From Pedobacter sp. D749 (lineage in GTDB: Bacteria > Bacteroidota > Bacteroidia > Sphingobacteriales > Sphingobacteriaceae), in NCBI RefSeq assembly GCF_019317285.1, contig NZ_CP079218.1:434001-498000 (forward strand): 64,000 nucleotides of DNA, in the 5' to 3' direction. Every line of letters begins with the position of its first letter. Positions within the stretch are counted from its first letter, which is position 1. Shown here one piece after another: positions 1-9,000 of this stretch. The notes under the pieces are model-generated. The model worked only from the letters and a program-made list of their open reading frames with translations, had not been told where the DNA came from and ran no database searches. Made by a program: the position numbers and the translations under genes.

Positions 1-156
1 GTCAGTATTTTTATCGTACATCGAGTATACGGTAGACTGAACAATTTCCTCCTCGCTCAGGTCGTATAAAACACGTGATAAACTTCGGCATACTTTTTCA
101 ATGCCGCCAGTTAAACTAAAAGTTCTAAGTGTTAAAAATAAAACTTTAACTGACAT
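1..156 (-). CDS. Glycosyltransferase family 4, N-terminal fragment (runs off the left edge)
   Basis: On the minus strand an ATG at 156 opens a frame that stays open to base 1, giving 52 residues. It begins MSVKVLFLTLRTFSLTGGIE and continues into a KVCRSLSRVLYDL helix. The hydrophobic first strand followed by TGGIEKVCRSL is the usual opening of GT-B glycosyltransferases of family GT4, where the glycine-rich loop lies near the acceptor site. The start overlaps the end of asnB by 11 bases, so it is translationally coupled and the last visible gene of the polysaccharide operon. The donor and acceptor sugars cannot be told, since the nucleotide-sugar binding C-terminal half lies outside the window. 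That it is a glycosyltransferase is inferred from the N-terminal pattern and the neighbourhood. Confidence 0.7.
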   Translation of the reverse strand, partial: MSVKVLFLTLRTFSLTGGIEKVCRSLSRVLYDLSEEEIVQSTVYSMYDKNTD

Positions 157-1933
157 GGTAAGTTTGGTATAAAGCCAGGGCTGAGCTCCAGTGTAGTTTG
201 TTTTCTCCAAAACTTTTTATGAGCGATTTTGCCCGTTTATTTTGGTATCGTGATGGATCGGCAATATCGCGATTTTTTCTCATCCACTCCTGAAAAGGGA
301 AAGTAAAACCCATTTTCGATCTTTTCCATGTTTCTGTCGGCAAATCCTCCTTGTATGCTTCTACCAAAAGTTTCTTTTTTTGTTTGTAACTGAACTTGAT
401 ATCTGTTGAAATGGAAAGAACCAAATTTACAAAATTACGGTCGAGAAACGGAACCCTCACCTCAACACCATGGCTCATGCTCATAAAGTCGGTATCCTTT
501 AATAACTGGTTTTGCATGTACATGTTAAATTCAAACCAACTTGCACGGGTTTCGTTACTGGTTCTCTTTATTGCAGGATGAAGAGGGATATTTTCCAGGC
601 AATTGATAATCTCTGTCATATCAATGTCTAATAATTCAGCGATTACATCGGGTGAATAAACGCCTCTCAAGCATAGATATTCGCCAATAGGAGAATTTAA
701 ACTAAGGTAGTATAGTCTTTTAAACCTGGTATTATTGGAGAAACGCATGTTTCTTAAAACACTTTTACTTAACCAATTTAAGTCTTGTATCTTATAAATC
801 CGGTCAAAAGAAGGGTATCCTCCAAAAAGCTCGTCGGCACCTAACCCTGACAGCACTACTTTTATCCCTTGTTCTTTAGCTGTTTTACATACAAACCAGG
901 TATTGATCCCGTCATTTGTGGGTTGATCCATATCGGCTAGAATGGTTTCAAAATGCTGTAAGAAGTCGCGGTAGGTAATCAGCTGTTCGATCTTTTTGAC
1001 GTTTATTTTTTGAAGCAAACTATTCCTTTGTTTTTTTTCGGAAAAGTCTATTTCGTTAAAATTTGCCGAAATACTATGTAACTGTTTGTTGTTGAATTGA
1101 TTGGCCAGCATCGTAATAATACTCGAATCCAGACCACCACTAAACAGTACACCAATATCAACATCAGAAATCATCTGCTGCTTAATCGAAAGGCTAAGTT
1201 GTTCGCGGATTCTTTCTATGGCATGGGATTCGTTTTTAATATTAGAAGAACTTTCGAATTCATGATAAGATTGAATGAAGTGTTCAGCACTTCGCATGTT
1301 ATATTTCAGAAAACAACCTTTACCGAGGCTAAACACATCTTTTAGTGTGGTATAAGGTTCAGGGATATGACCAAAAGCAAGGTAGTAAATTCGCCAGTTA
1401 TCATTTTCCTGGTTGATATCGGCGTGTTTGAAAGCCTTTACTTCTGACGCAAAGGTTAAAGTTTCCTTATCAAAATGATAATACAAGGGTTTGATTCCGT
1501 TTTGATCGCGGACCAGATAGATACATTGTTTCCGTTTGTCAAAAATGCAGAAGGCAAAAAGTCCGTCTAGTTTTTCAAATGCGGCTTCTCCCCAGTGTTG
1601 ATAGGCATATAGGATTACCTCAGTGTCTGTTTGGCTTTTAAATACATAACCCAAATTAATTAATTCAGTTCTGATTTGGCGATAATTATAAATTTCACCA
1701 TTATACGTAATGACCAGGTCTCCGTTGTGACTTATCATTGGCTGGTGCCCACTTGAGCTCAAATCTAAAATAGCCAGCCTACGGTTACCTAAACATAATG
1801 GCATTTTGTCAATAGCATAAATACCTCGATCATCAGGGCCTCCATGCTGCATACTATCGCACATGGCCTTCACCTGTTGATTGACTTGTTCGAACGATTT
1901 TTTGCTATTGATGATGCCTGCTATTCGACACAT
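146..1933 (-). CDS. asnB: Asparagine synthase (glutamine-hydrolysing)
   Basis: 595 residues, the normal size for AsnB. Cys2 directly after the start Met is the class II glutamine amidotransferase nucleophile, followed by HGGPDDRG (about 30-37) and YNGEIYNY (78-84). The C-terminal synthetase domain carries the ATP-pyrophosphatase loop SGGLDSS at 265-271. Family role: ATP-dependent amidation of aspartate using ammonia released from glutamine. It lies in the minus-strand polysaccharide operon after the NusG-like gene and overlaps a glycosyltransferase by 11 bases. AsnB-like genes are common in Bacteroidota surface polysaccharide loci, where some are thought to amidate a sugar acid rather than aspartate; which applies here cannot be read from the sequence. 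Confidence 0.9.
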   Translation of the reverse strand: MCRIAGIINSKKSFEQVNQQVKAMCDSMQHGGPDDRGIYAIDKMPLCLGNRRLAILDLSSSGHQPMISHNGDLVITYNGEIYNYRQIRTELINLGYVFKSQTDTEVILYAYQHWGEAAFEKLDGLFAFCIFDKRKQCIYLVRDQNGIKPLYYHFDKETLTFASEVKAFKHADINQENDNWRIYYLAFGHIPEPYTTLKDVFSLGKGCFLKYNMRSAEHFIQSYHEFESSSNIKNESHAIERIREQLSLSIKQQMISDVDIGVLFSGGLDSSIITMLANQFNNKQLHSISANFNEIDFSEKKQRNSLLQKINVKKIEQLITYRDFLQHFETILADMDQPTNDGINTWFVCKTAKEQGIKVVLSGLGADELFGGYPSFDRIYKIQDLNWLSKSVLRNMRFSNNTRFKRLYYLSLNSPIGEYLCLRGVYSPDVIAELLDIDMTEIINCLENIPLHPAIKRTSNETRASWFEFNMYMQNQLLKDTDFMSMSHGVEVRVPFLDRNFVNLVLSISTDIKFSYKQKKKLLVEAYKEDLPTETWKRSKMGFTFPFQEWMRKNRDIADPSRYQNKRAKSLIKSFGENKLHWSSALALYQTYHVS

Positions 1934-2121
1934 TGGCTTTTTATTTTAAAAAACAGGTTATTTATTCTGCACCGGATACAGCTTCGCCACCTCAGTCACA
2001 TTTTATTTTCAAAAATGAACTGATTATTTGTTTTTTATATTGTACTGCGCTTAAAGCATCAGTATTTTAATTTATTATTAAATAGTACCCTCTCACATCT
2101 TCCACCTCCCATTGTCTTTCC

Positions 2122-2625
2122 TTATAGTGGTTCAACAAAAGCTATCGATGTATTGATATTTATCGAATAGCCCATATTCTGTAAACGTAAAATAATACGC
2201 TGCTTATTATGTGCCGATACCAATTCGGCAATTACACCTTTGAAAGGCCCTGCTTTAATCAATACCTTTTCACCTGGTTTAATATCATAATCAATGAGTT
2301 CCAAATCCGCATCTGTAGCGAGTAAAAGTTTAAGATCATGAATTTGCTGGTCAGGGATATGAGCGATTTGGTGAGAGAAATAAATAAATCTGGCAATACC
2401 ATTGGTCATCAAAACTTCTGAATATTCTTTTGCCGAAATATACGTAAATAGATAAGACTTAATCAAGGGCTCTTGTACGATTTTTTTACGGTCGCTCCAT
2501 TGTTTAACTGTCTTTTTAAGAGGTAAATAAGTTTGGATTCCTTTTCTGCTCAACTCTTCACACGCTTTTTTTTCTGCTCTCGAACGCGTATAAACCGGAT
2601 ACCACCTATAATTTTGATCTATCAT
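2122..2625 (-). CDS. NusG-like transcription antiterminator of the UpxY type
   Basis: 167 residues. The N-terminal NGN domain (about 6-105) shows WYPVYTRSRAEKKACEEL and TYLPL, and the C-terminal KOW motif lies around 120-150 (PGEKVLIKAGPFKGVIAEL). Such specialised NusG paralogues (UpxY in Bacteroides, RfaH in enterobacteria) bind RNA polymerase at the start of long polysaccharide operons and prevent early termination. Here the gene is third in its operon, behind the wza- and wzc-like genes, whereas Bacteroides upxY is first. That order and the long untranslated stretch before the wza-like gene (5973-6778) would fit an autoregulated antitermination loop, which is inference. It is too short and too diverged to be the housekeeping nusG. 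Confidence 0.85.
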   Translation of the reverse strand: MIDQNYRWYPVYTRSRAEKKACEELSRKGIQTYLPLKKTVKQWSDRKKIVQEPLIKSYLFTYISAKEYSEVLMTNGIARFIYFSHQIAHIPDQQIHDLKLLLATDADLELIDYDIKPGEKVLIKAGPFKGVIAELVSAHNKQRIILRLQNMGYSININTSIAFVEPL

Positions 2626-2733
2626 TAGCTATATCATATTTTGATTAAACCCTGTTTGCATTTTGTCAATTAACCAATTAGAGTGTAAGCCGATTATTCC
2701 TGCTATCATCTGTTATTTCCTCTATTACAAACA

Positions 2734-5151
2734 TTAGCTTCCTTTCTTCCAAAATTCCCACCAGTTCTTCTCCTCATCATAATAGCCGCTTTTTCCGTAG
2801 CCGGTATAGTTCGAATAATAGTACGTTCCGGTATTGCCATGAGCATAGTTAGTGGTATAAATGTTTCCATGTAACTTCTCATCACCAAATGAATTCAGGA
2901 TAATCGCAATGTTGTTAAGTCCATACTCTTTTGATAAACGGTCAGGAATAGTTGCAGCCCTGAATTTGGAAATACCTGAACGGATTATAAAGAGGTTGAT
3001 ATCAGCTTTTCTAATGAGCGGTATTGAATCTGAAACCAGGCCTACAGGAGCGGTATCAATGATAATATACTCATAACTTTCCCTAAGTTTTTCGATCAAT
3101 ATTTCCATCGATTTGTGATGAAGTAATTCTGAAGGATTTGGAGGCACCGGACCAGAAGTAATATAGTCAATATTATGCTTTTCATCTGTAAAGATAATAT
3201 CAGTTAAAGCAGCCTGTTTTGACAAGTAATTACTTAAGCCAATACGGTTGTCAGAGTCAAAAGCATGATGGAGTTTGGATTTTCGCAAATCTGCTGCAAT
3301 CAAAATCACCTTTTTGTCTATAATGGATAAGGTTCCTGCGAGATTTAAACTTACGAACGATTTTCCTTCTCCAGAAACTTCAGAAGTGATACAGATTACC
3401 TTGGTATCCTGGTCGCTGGCCATAAAACTCAGGTTAGTTCTCACAGATCTGACCGATTCGGCAAATATAGATTTTGGGCGCTCTATTGATAAAACACTTT
3501 CACCAGGGCTAACTTTCTTGGGATATTTTAAAATTACGCCAATAATTGGGGTTGTCGTCAATCCTTCAATTGTTTCGATATCGTACAAATAGGGATTTAA
3601 TATTCTAACCAATAGAATTAAACCAATGCCCGAAAACAAACCCATAAATAAATAAGAAGAATAAATTTTCTTAGGCACTGGCGAAATCGGGAAAAAAGAA
3701 GGTTGTGCTACGCTGATAATTGTGGCGCCTGAAATTACGGCTGCTGAACTGATCTGAGCAGAGAGTTTTCGCTCAAACAACATTGAAAACATACGTTGAT
3801 TAATATCAAAATTGCTCTGCAATTTCGCAAAGTCATTTTGTTTAGCGGGGATACTGCCCAGTGTCTGGTTAGCCTGGCCAATTTGCCCATTGATGTAACG
3901 GATGGTTTTTTGATTACGTTCGTGTAATAAGCGAATATTAGTTACAATGGCTTGTTTTACTTCGTTAATCTGCTTGTTAATATCCAGGATGGGCTGCGCA
4001 TCTGCGTTAAAGCTCTGTAACTTATTTTCTCTGTTAACGATAAGCCCGTTAAGTTGCGTAATTAAACCAGTTAAGAGCGTATTATTGGTGCCTTCCAAAT
4101 TAAGGTTAAGCTGTTGTATCCGATCCTTATTGTTTTTTACCTGGGTTTCTAATTGCTGGATAGCAAGCTCTTGCAGTTGTAATTCGGCAATCTGGTTTTC
4201 CAGGTTGCTTAGTTTCGAATTTCCCTGTTGCCTTTCGCTACTGGGGTCGATGAGTTTATTACTGCTTTGAAAACTAGAAAGTTTATTGCCCGATTTGCTA
4301 ACTTGTGCATCTAAAAAGGCAATCTGGCTATCCAAGTAATCTATAGTTTGTTTGGCTGATCTTTTTTTAAGTGTTGCATCATTTTTTACATATTGTTTGA
4401 TGATCTCGTTTAATACATTGGCAGAAAAAACAGGATTACTATCGGTGTGGGTAACCCCCATGATATTGGTGTTTTTTTCCTGTTCGAATACATTTAATCC
4501 TCCTGCAGCCCTACCGTACAAATCTCTGATTCCGTTGAATTTAAAACTGTAATTGCCTGTTGATGGTATTTCTGTTTTAATCGTGAATACCATATTGCCC
4601 ATGCTAATTGGTTGACCGTAACGGTATTTCTTCAAATTTTTATTGTTGTCATCGCTGCTTGATAGTTCGAAGGTACGGTTGTCAATGGGCTTAACATTAT
4701 AGGTAGCCCTGCTGAAGTTTACAGAATCCTGTGTTAAAATATCAACCTGAAAAGGTTGTTTCGGATAAAGTTCAGTAAATCGTACCCTTCCTTCTAAATA
4801 ATAGCTGATTTTATAATCCAGGTTCTTTAAAGCGTTTAAAATTACATCTTCTGAGCGCATAATGATGCCTTCAGTTTGGATCTGATTCTGAATCTGATTA
4901 AAAGGCCGGTAGTTTAACGGAGAGCCAGGCAGCGAAGCCATTTGTTCCTGCTGATCACTATCTAATTTTAGCGAAGCCGAAGTAATATATATAGGAGTAA
5001 TGCTGCGCACATAAAGCCAGGCAAGTACAAAACTGATTATTACCGTTCCGGCAACCCAATACCACCTGCTTAAAAAAATTAACAGGATTTTCCAATAGTT
5101 GACGGTTTGGCTGGCTAACTTTCTAGCTTCTGTTGGTTTAGTGTTATCCAT
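2734..5151 (-). CDS. Wzc-like polysaccharide copolymerase and BY-type tyrosine kinase
   Basis: 805 residues. A transmembrane segment (about 24-48) is followed by a Wzz chain-length domain, a long glutamine-rich coiled coil (about 270-440), a second transmembrane helix near 500, and a cytoplasmic P-loop kinase domain. Walker A is SEVSGEGKS (about 590), Walker A' is VILIAADLRK, and Walker B is YIIIDTAPVG. The last 45 residues are a tyrosine-rich tail ending in a WWEFW cluster, the autophosphorylation cluster of BY-kinases. Role: controls polymer length and export with the outer-membrane Wza channel. The start ATG shares one base with the stop of the wza-like gene (TAATG), so the two are translationally coupled. 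Confidence 0.9.
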   Translation of the reverse strand: MDNTKPTEARKLASQTVNYWKILLIFLSRWYWVAGTVIISFVLAWLYVRSITPIYITSASLKLDSDQQEQMASLPGSPLNYRPFNQIQNQIQTEGIIMRSEDVILNALKNLDYKISYYLEGRVRFTELYPKQPFQVDILTQDSVNFSRATYNVKPIDNRTFELSSSDDNNKNLKKYRYGQPISMGNMVFTIKTEIPSTGNYSFKFNGIRDLYGRAAGGLNVFEQEKNTNIMGVTHTDSNPVFSANVLNEIIKQYVKNDATLKKRSAKQTIDYLDSQIAFLDAQVSKSGNKLSSFQSSNKLIDPSSERQQGNSKLSNLENQIAELQLQELAIQQLETQVKNNKDRIQQLNLNLEGTNNTLLTGLITQLNGLIVNRENKLQSFNADAQPILDINKQINEVKQAIVTNIRLLHERNQKTIRYINGQIGQANQTLGSIPAKQNDFAKLQSNFDINQRMFSMLFERKLSAQISSAAVISGATIISVAQPSFFPISPVPKKIYSSYLFMGLFSGIGLILLVRILNPYLYDIETIEGLTTTPIIGVILKYPKKVSPGESVLSIERPKSIFAESVRSVRTNLSFMASDQDTKVICITSEVSGEGKSFVSLNLAGTLSIIDKKVILIAADLRKSKLHHAFDSDNRIGLSNYLSKQAALTDIIFTDEKHNIDYITSGPVPPNPSELLHHKSMEILIEKLRESYEYIIIDTAPVGLVSDSIPLIRKADINLFIIRSGISKFRAATIPDRLSKEYGLNNIAIILNSFGDEKLHGNIYTTNYAHGNTGTYYYSNYTGYGKSGYYDEEKNWWEFWKKGS

Positions 5152-5972
5152 TAGCGGGTTAGGGTAAAGATTAATACAGCCAGGTTGACTACAACGAGAA
5201 ACGGTTGTACAATATTATTTACACTAGTCAGCTTTTCGCTCAATGCCGAACTTTTGGTTTGTTGGAGTACAATAATATCATTATTCTGAAGAATTAGTTT
5301 TTTGCTGGCCAGGCTGTTAATATCATTTAAGTTTACATAGATAATTTCGGGGTGGCTTCTGTCGCCGCGAATAATTTTAAGCGTTTTAGGATCAGCCGTT
5401 TTATTAATGCCCCCTGCTTCACCAATAATGTCAATGAGTGTCGTGTTTTCACGCTCCAGTAAAAAATTACCTTGTTTGCTGAATTCGCCCAATAAGGTTA
5501 CCTTTAAGTTTACCACACTTAATTCGATAATGGGGTCGCGAAGAAGTTGTTTTGCATATAAATCCTGAATTTTGATGGCAGCATCTCTTCTGCTTAGGCC
5601 TAATACGTCTACTTTTCCAATCGCAGGAAGGTTAACTTTACCATCAATATCTACCGGATAGGAAAGTATATTATTTATTGAGCCGCCAGCTATATTCTGA
5701 TTACCGTTTAAACCATTGTTTGAAGATTGAGATGCCCCAAATTCTTTATTCTGTACATTTCTGATGGCCAACTGATCATTTACTTTTATTTTGTAGTACG
5801 CATCACTAATGCCCGGGTCGTTTACCACATAAACTTGTTTAATGGTATCCGTAACGACATCACTTGGGGCGTTAAATAAACTATGCTCTTTTCTGGAAGC
5901 ACAACTGGCAAGCGTAATGCAGAAAAATAAAACGTAAAGAAATTTTAAAATTGCTTTTGTCTGGATCATCAT
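5151..5972 (-). CDS. Wza-like polysaccharide export lipoprotein (SLBB/Poly_export)
   Basis: 273 residues with a lipoprotein signal: hydrophobic stretch then lipobox LASC, with the lipidated Cys at about 24. The Poly_export domain (about 55-150) has YKIKVNDQLAIRN and VDIDGKVNLPAIGKVDVLGLS. An SLBB-type domain follows (VTLLGEFSKQGNFLLE to about 230). A C-terminal hydrophobic segment (about 250-270) could be the membrane-spanning helix that Wza family proteins use to cross the outer membrane. It is the first gene of the minus-strand operon, one base overlapping the kinase gene. Two ATGs lie at the start (residues 1 and 2); either would give the same mature protein. Confidence 0.9.
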   Translation of the reverse strand: MMIQTKAILKFLYVLFFCITLASCASRKEHSLFNAPSDVVTDTIKQVYVVNDPGISDAYYKIKVNDQLAIRNVQNKEFGASQSSNNGLNGNQNIAGGSINNILSYPVDIDGKVNLPAIGKVDVLGLSRRDAAIKIQDLYAKQLLRDPIIELSVVNLKVTLLGEFSKQGNFLLERENTTLIDIIGEAGGINKTADPKTLKIIRGDRSHPEIIYVNLNDINSLASKKLILQNNDIIVLQQTKSSALSEKLTSVNNIVQPFLVVVNLAVLIFTLTR

Positions 5973-6778
5973 CTTAAATCGGATATTGAATGGAAGCTTA
6001 AGGCTAATGGGCGAAAATATGGTTAAAAATCGTTAAAAAAAAGTCAACTTAGAAGCGGAGCGACTTTTAAAATAGTTGTCTTTAAGATTTGAAAGTGGCG
6101 GAGAAATAACAGTTTATCTTTTTAATCTGTTAAATTCTAAATCAAAAAATCATCTTTAGGTCGTTTGATTTTTTGACTTTAGTCAATTTTAAAATATTAT
6201 TGGGGGTATAGATATTAATTTATCATTGCCCTGATGTTTAGAAATTTGGTGTCAGGATCTATTGAAATTTAGTTTTTAAATACATTTATTGGAAGAGAAT
6301 ACATCGAGGTTTGTCCGGGATTACTGAGAAAAAGGCGGGTATTCTTCATTTATTGCGTCATGATCTCAATCCTTACCTGCACAACAAAAGCATTCATCAT
6401 GTGGGATAACCCATCTTTATAATCATAAAAATATCCGATTTACATTGTCCAATCTTGTTAATATAGTGGCCTGGTTTATCTAATTTATAGAGGTAAAAGG
6501 TTGTTGAATAAATATTTTGTTATTGATAAAAATCAAGGTTCTTGTTAGCCTGAAATTAATCGTTTAAAGCCATTTTATCGCTCTATGTAGAATAGGGCTA
6601 TCTTTTTTAATTTTTCAATTTTTTTTAAAGGATTACAATTGTCATATCAATCTGTTTAGTGTAGTTATTCATTTTGTTCAATACTCAATTAAGCTTATTT
6701 TTGTCGTTTTAATAATACGAATTGTTTGTTTTATGAAAAATATTTACACCCTTATTTTTTTAGTTAATTCCTTATAAA
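5973..6778. other. 806-base AT-rich intergenic region between divergent polysaccharide units
   Basis: No convincing gene on either strand. It separates the minus-strand wza operon from the plus-strand small-protein unit. A 7-bp stem AAAAGTC/GACTTTT (about 6050-6080) with a 16-base loop lies close to the wza start and could fold in the leader RNA of that operon. A plus-strand promoter is seen at 6673-6703. I could not find a clean TAnnTTTG promoter for the minus strand. The length fits a leader acted on by the UpxY-type protein encoded at 2122-2625, but this is inference. Confidence 0.5.
6673..6703 (+). promoter_or_regulatory. Bacteroidota-type promoter before the first small exported protein
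   Basis: TTTG at 6673-6676, 19 bases, then TATTTTTG at 6696-6703, matching the Bacteroidota -33 TTTG and -7 TAnnTTTG pattern in every fixed base. Transcription would begin near 6710, about 70 bases before the TTG start at 6779. Inside this leader an ATG at 6733 opens a 14-codon frame ending with TAA at 6775-6777, directly before the TTG start. Confidence 0.5.
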
Positions 6779-7285
6779 TTGAAACATAATTTTTACATCC
6801 CGTTCTTACTTTTTTTAATTATTTCGTTAAAAACTTTTGCATCAGATCCAGGTCGCAACTATGGTTGTGTAATTCAAGGCTCACCAGCCAGATTGTATTT
6901 CTCTTATAGCAAAGATGGTAATCCATATAATTGGGGGCCAAATAATAATACCAGTAATGGTTTATATCACATTTATAATAACAATTCTAGTAATTATGAA
7001 ATATACAATGATACCGAGGCTAATGGATATCATTGTGGCGTTATTAATAGTAAATTTGGTGAATATAATCAGGTTGGAGAAGTTTGTTATGTTTCCAGTG
7101 GTGGAAGTTATCTACAAGGTGACTTAGCAACTTATAGTGTGAACAATTCTACATATTGTGGCACCAATTCATTGCCTATCGATAATTATGCTGTTATCCT
7201 ATTGGCATTGATGGGGGGTGGGGGTTTCTTTTACATCAGGAAGTATGGAGTTGGTTTTTTTGATCTTACTTCTGAAGTAAAGTAA
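6779..7285 (+). CDS. Small exported protein with PID-type C-terminal anchor
   Basis: 168 residues from a TTG start; no in-frame ATG precedes the signal peptide. Residues 1-21 form a signal peptide (NFYIPFLLFLIISLKTFAS). The middle is rich in Asn, Tyr, Ser and Gly and has four spaced cysteines (CVIQG, HCGV, EVCYV, TYCGT), suggesting disulfides outside the cytoplasm. Near the end LPIDNY precedes a hydrophobic helix (about 134-154) and the basic RK. This tripartite tail resembles C-terminal sorting signals of the kind named PID-CTERM in Bacteroidota. The next gene has the same architecture. Function unknown; the place between polysaccharide genes suggests a surface or envelope role. No exosortase-like enzyme is visible in the window. 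Confidence 0.65.
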   Translation: MKHNFYIPFLLFLIISLKTFASDPGRNYGCVIQGSPARLYFSYSKDGNPYNWGPNNNTSNGLYHIYNNNSSNYEIYNDTEANGYHCGVINSKFGEYNQVGEVCYVSSGGSYLQGDLATYSVNNSTYCGTNSLPIDNYAVILLALMGGGGFFYIRKYGVGFFDLTSEVK

Positions 7286-7473
7286 TACGTTAAAGCATTA
7301 TTGGGTAGCTGCAATATTAAATTATCTTAGAAATTAAAATATTTCTCTTGTATTAAAGCAAAGTGCTTTAATACATCTCCTTAGCGATAATAGCCTTCAG
7401 GTTATTGAACAAAACGAACGGCGTTTTTAGTTTAGAACCATAGTAAATTCGTGCATCACCATTAAAATGATGC

Positions 7474-7881
7474 ATGAGAGGCTTTTGTTTTTTAGTAATA
7501 CTTATCGTAATTTCTTTTGATATGTATGCCCAGGGTTCCGCAACAGGTTGCTTAGTGCCTTATTATAACAGGGTTTATACTTCTAATTCGCTTGAAGTGT
7601 TAGGCTCTTCTCAATTATATAATAATTCTCCTTCAACACCTTTATCTGCTAACTATTGTAGTTGGACCCCAAGCAGTACAGGATCTTCTTGTGTTATTTG
7701 CGACGGAACGTTAGGCGTGGATGCATTAGGTATCAAGATATGTTTGTTAGGTTCATTCAGGTATGGTTCACAAGGTACATTTACCATGGTGCAATGCGAT
7801 CTGGACAGCCATTTCTGGATTGTAGGCGCAATGGGAGGCCTATTTGGCCTTGTATTCATCAAAAGAAGAAATAGACTATAA
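7474..7881 (+). CDS. Small exported cysteine-containing protein with C-terminal anchor
   Basis: 135 residues starting at ATG 7474. A signal peptide (about 1-20, FCFLVILIVISFDMYAQG) is followed by a Ser/Thr/Tyr-rich region with six cysteines (GCLVPYY, YCSW, SCVICDG, ICLLG, QCDLD). The tail is CDLDSHFW, a hydrophobic helix (about 110-127) and KRRNR. This parallels the preceding gene: signal peptide, Cys-containing ectodomain, acidic D before a helix, basic end. The two proteins show little identity in the middle, so they are more likely partners or cargo of the same anchoring route than a recent duplication. Function is unknown. Spacing to the upstream gene is 188 bases and to the downstream glycosyltransferase about 106 bases. 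Confidence 0.6.
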   Translation: MRGFCFLVILIVISFDMYAQGSATGCLVPYYNRVYTSNSLEVLGSSQLYNNSPSTPLSANYCSWTPSSTGSSCVICDGTLGVDALGIKICLLGSFRYGSQGTFTMVQCDLDSHFWIVGAMGGLFGLVFIKRRNRL

Positions 7882-7987
7882 TCTTTACTCTGGGTAGATA
7901 GGAAACCATTCGGCAGATGTAGAGCTATTCTTTATCTTTACACAGTTTTTACTTTTAAGAAAGCCGAAGAATCCTGATTTGGTCACA

Positions 7988-8728
7988 ATGAAAATATCGC
8001 TCATCACAGTTGTTTATAATGGAGAAACCTTTTTGCAGGAGTGTTTTAATTCAGTGATGGCACAAACCTATCCTGATATAGAATATATAGTGATTGATGG
8101 CGGATCGACAGACAATACACTGGATATTATTCAGGAAAACCATTCTGCCATTGATTATTTTATTTCAGAAAAAGATAATGGCTTATATGATGCAATCAAT
8201 AAAGGGATTCAGCGCGCAACCGGAGAGGTAATTGGGATTTTAAATGCCGATGACCTGTTTGCTGGTACTGATGTACTGGCATCAGTAGCCAAAACCTTTA
8301 CCAGCCTGCCGGAAATAGATGGACTTTATGGTGACCTTAATTACATCCATCCTGTAACGCATAAAGTGATCAGGACCTGGAAATCATACCAAAACACATT
8401 TGAAGATATTAAAAAAGGATGGATGCCCGCACACCCCACGCTATATTTGAAAAGGGCATTGTTTGAAAAAAATGGATATTATGCTTTGAATTTAGGCACT
8501 GCTGCCGATTACGAATTAATATTACGTTACTTTTATACTCATAAAATTGAGGCAGCTTATTTGCCTGTTTTAATGGTTAATATGCGCACAGGCGGCGTAA
8601 GCAATCAATCTTTAATGAGCAGGGTCTCTGCCTTTGCGAATGATTATAAAGCCCTGAAAAGAAATCGTGTACCATATCCGCTTTTTGTAGTAATCAGGAA
8701 AAAACTAAGTAAACTCAATCAATTTTAA
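7988..8728 (+). CDS. Glycosyltransferase family 2
   Basis: 246 residues from the ATG at 7988; a TTG three codons earlier (7979) keeps the frame open but is less likely. The GT-A fold opening is clear: ISLITVVYNGETFLQECFNS, then IEYIVIDGGSTDNT, and the metal-binding DXD-type motif in ILNADD (about 88-93). Family role: transfer of a sugar from a nucleotide donor to a lipid-linked or growing glycan at the cytoplasmic membrane face. It has the length of WcaA/WcaE-type enzymes and no transmembrane helix. Its position between the small exported proteins and a WecA-type transferase ties it to surface polysaccharide assembly. The specific sugar is not readable. Confidence 0.9.
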   Translation: MKISLITVVYNGETFLQECFNSVMAQTYPDIEYIVIDGGSTDNTLDIIQENHSAIDYFISEKDNGLYDAINKGIQRATGEVIGILNADDLFAGTDVLASVAKTFTSLPEIDGLYGDLNYIHPVTHKVIRTWKSYQNTFEDIKKGWMPAHPTLYLKRALFEKNGYYALNLGTAADYELILRYFYTHKIEAAYLPVLMVNMRTGGVSNQSLMSRVSAFANDYKALKRNRVPYPLFVVIRKKLSKLNQF

Positions 8729-8802
8729 TCTTTTATATAGCAGGACTGTAAACGTTGAATAGTTATTCTAAAGCTTAATTTATTTCATAAAAATCAATAT
8801 AA

Positions 8803-8898
8803 ATGAAAAGAGAACTTAATAGTAATAAAATTTCTGCTGATTATCGTCCTTTCTTGGAGTTATCGGGTGATCTGGTGTCTGGTCAGCAAATAACGTGA
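8803..8898 (+). CDS. Possible 31-residue small ORF
   Basis: ATG at 8803 opens a 31-codon frame ending in TGA, reading MKRELNSNKISADYRPFLEL and eleven further residues. It begins Lys/Arg/Glu-rich, has no hydrophobic segment, and no strong Shine-Dalgarno lies before it, although Bacteroidota often lack one. I do not recognise the peptide. It may be a real small gene or chance in the spacer between the glycosyltransferase and the sugar-phosphate transferase. Confidence 0.2.
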   Translation: MKRELNSNKISADYRPFLELSGDLVSGQQIT

Positions 8899-9000
8899 TA
8901 TAATCCTACATCTCATTTGATTTATATCATATTAAACAATTGTAAAAGCCAGTTTTTTAAGCGTACATTGCTTATATTTGTATTACCAAGTTATCCCGCT

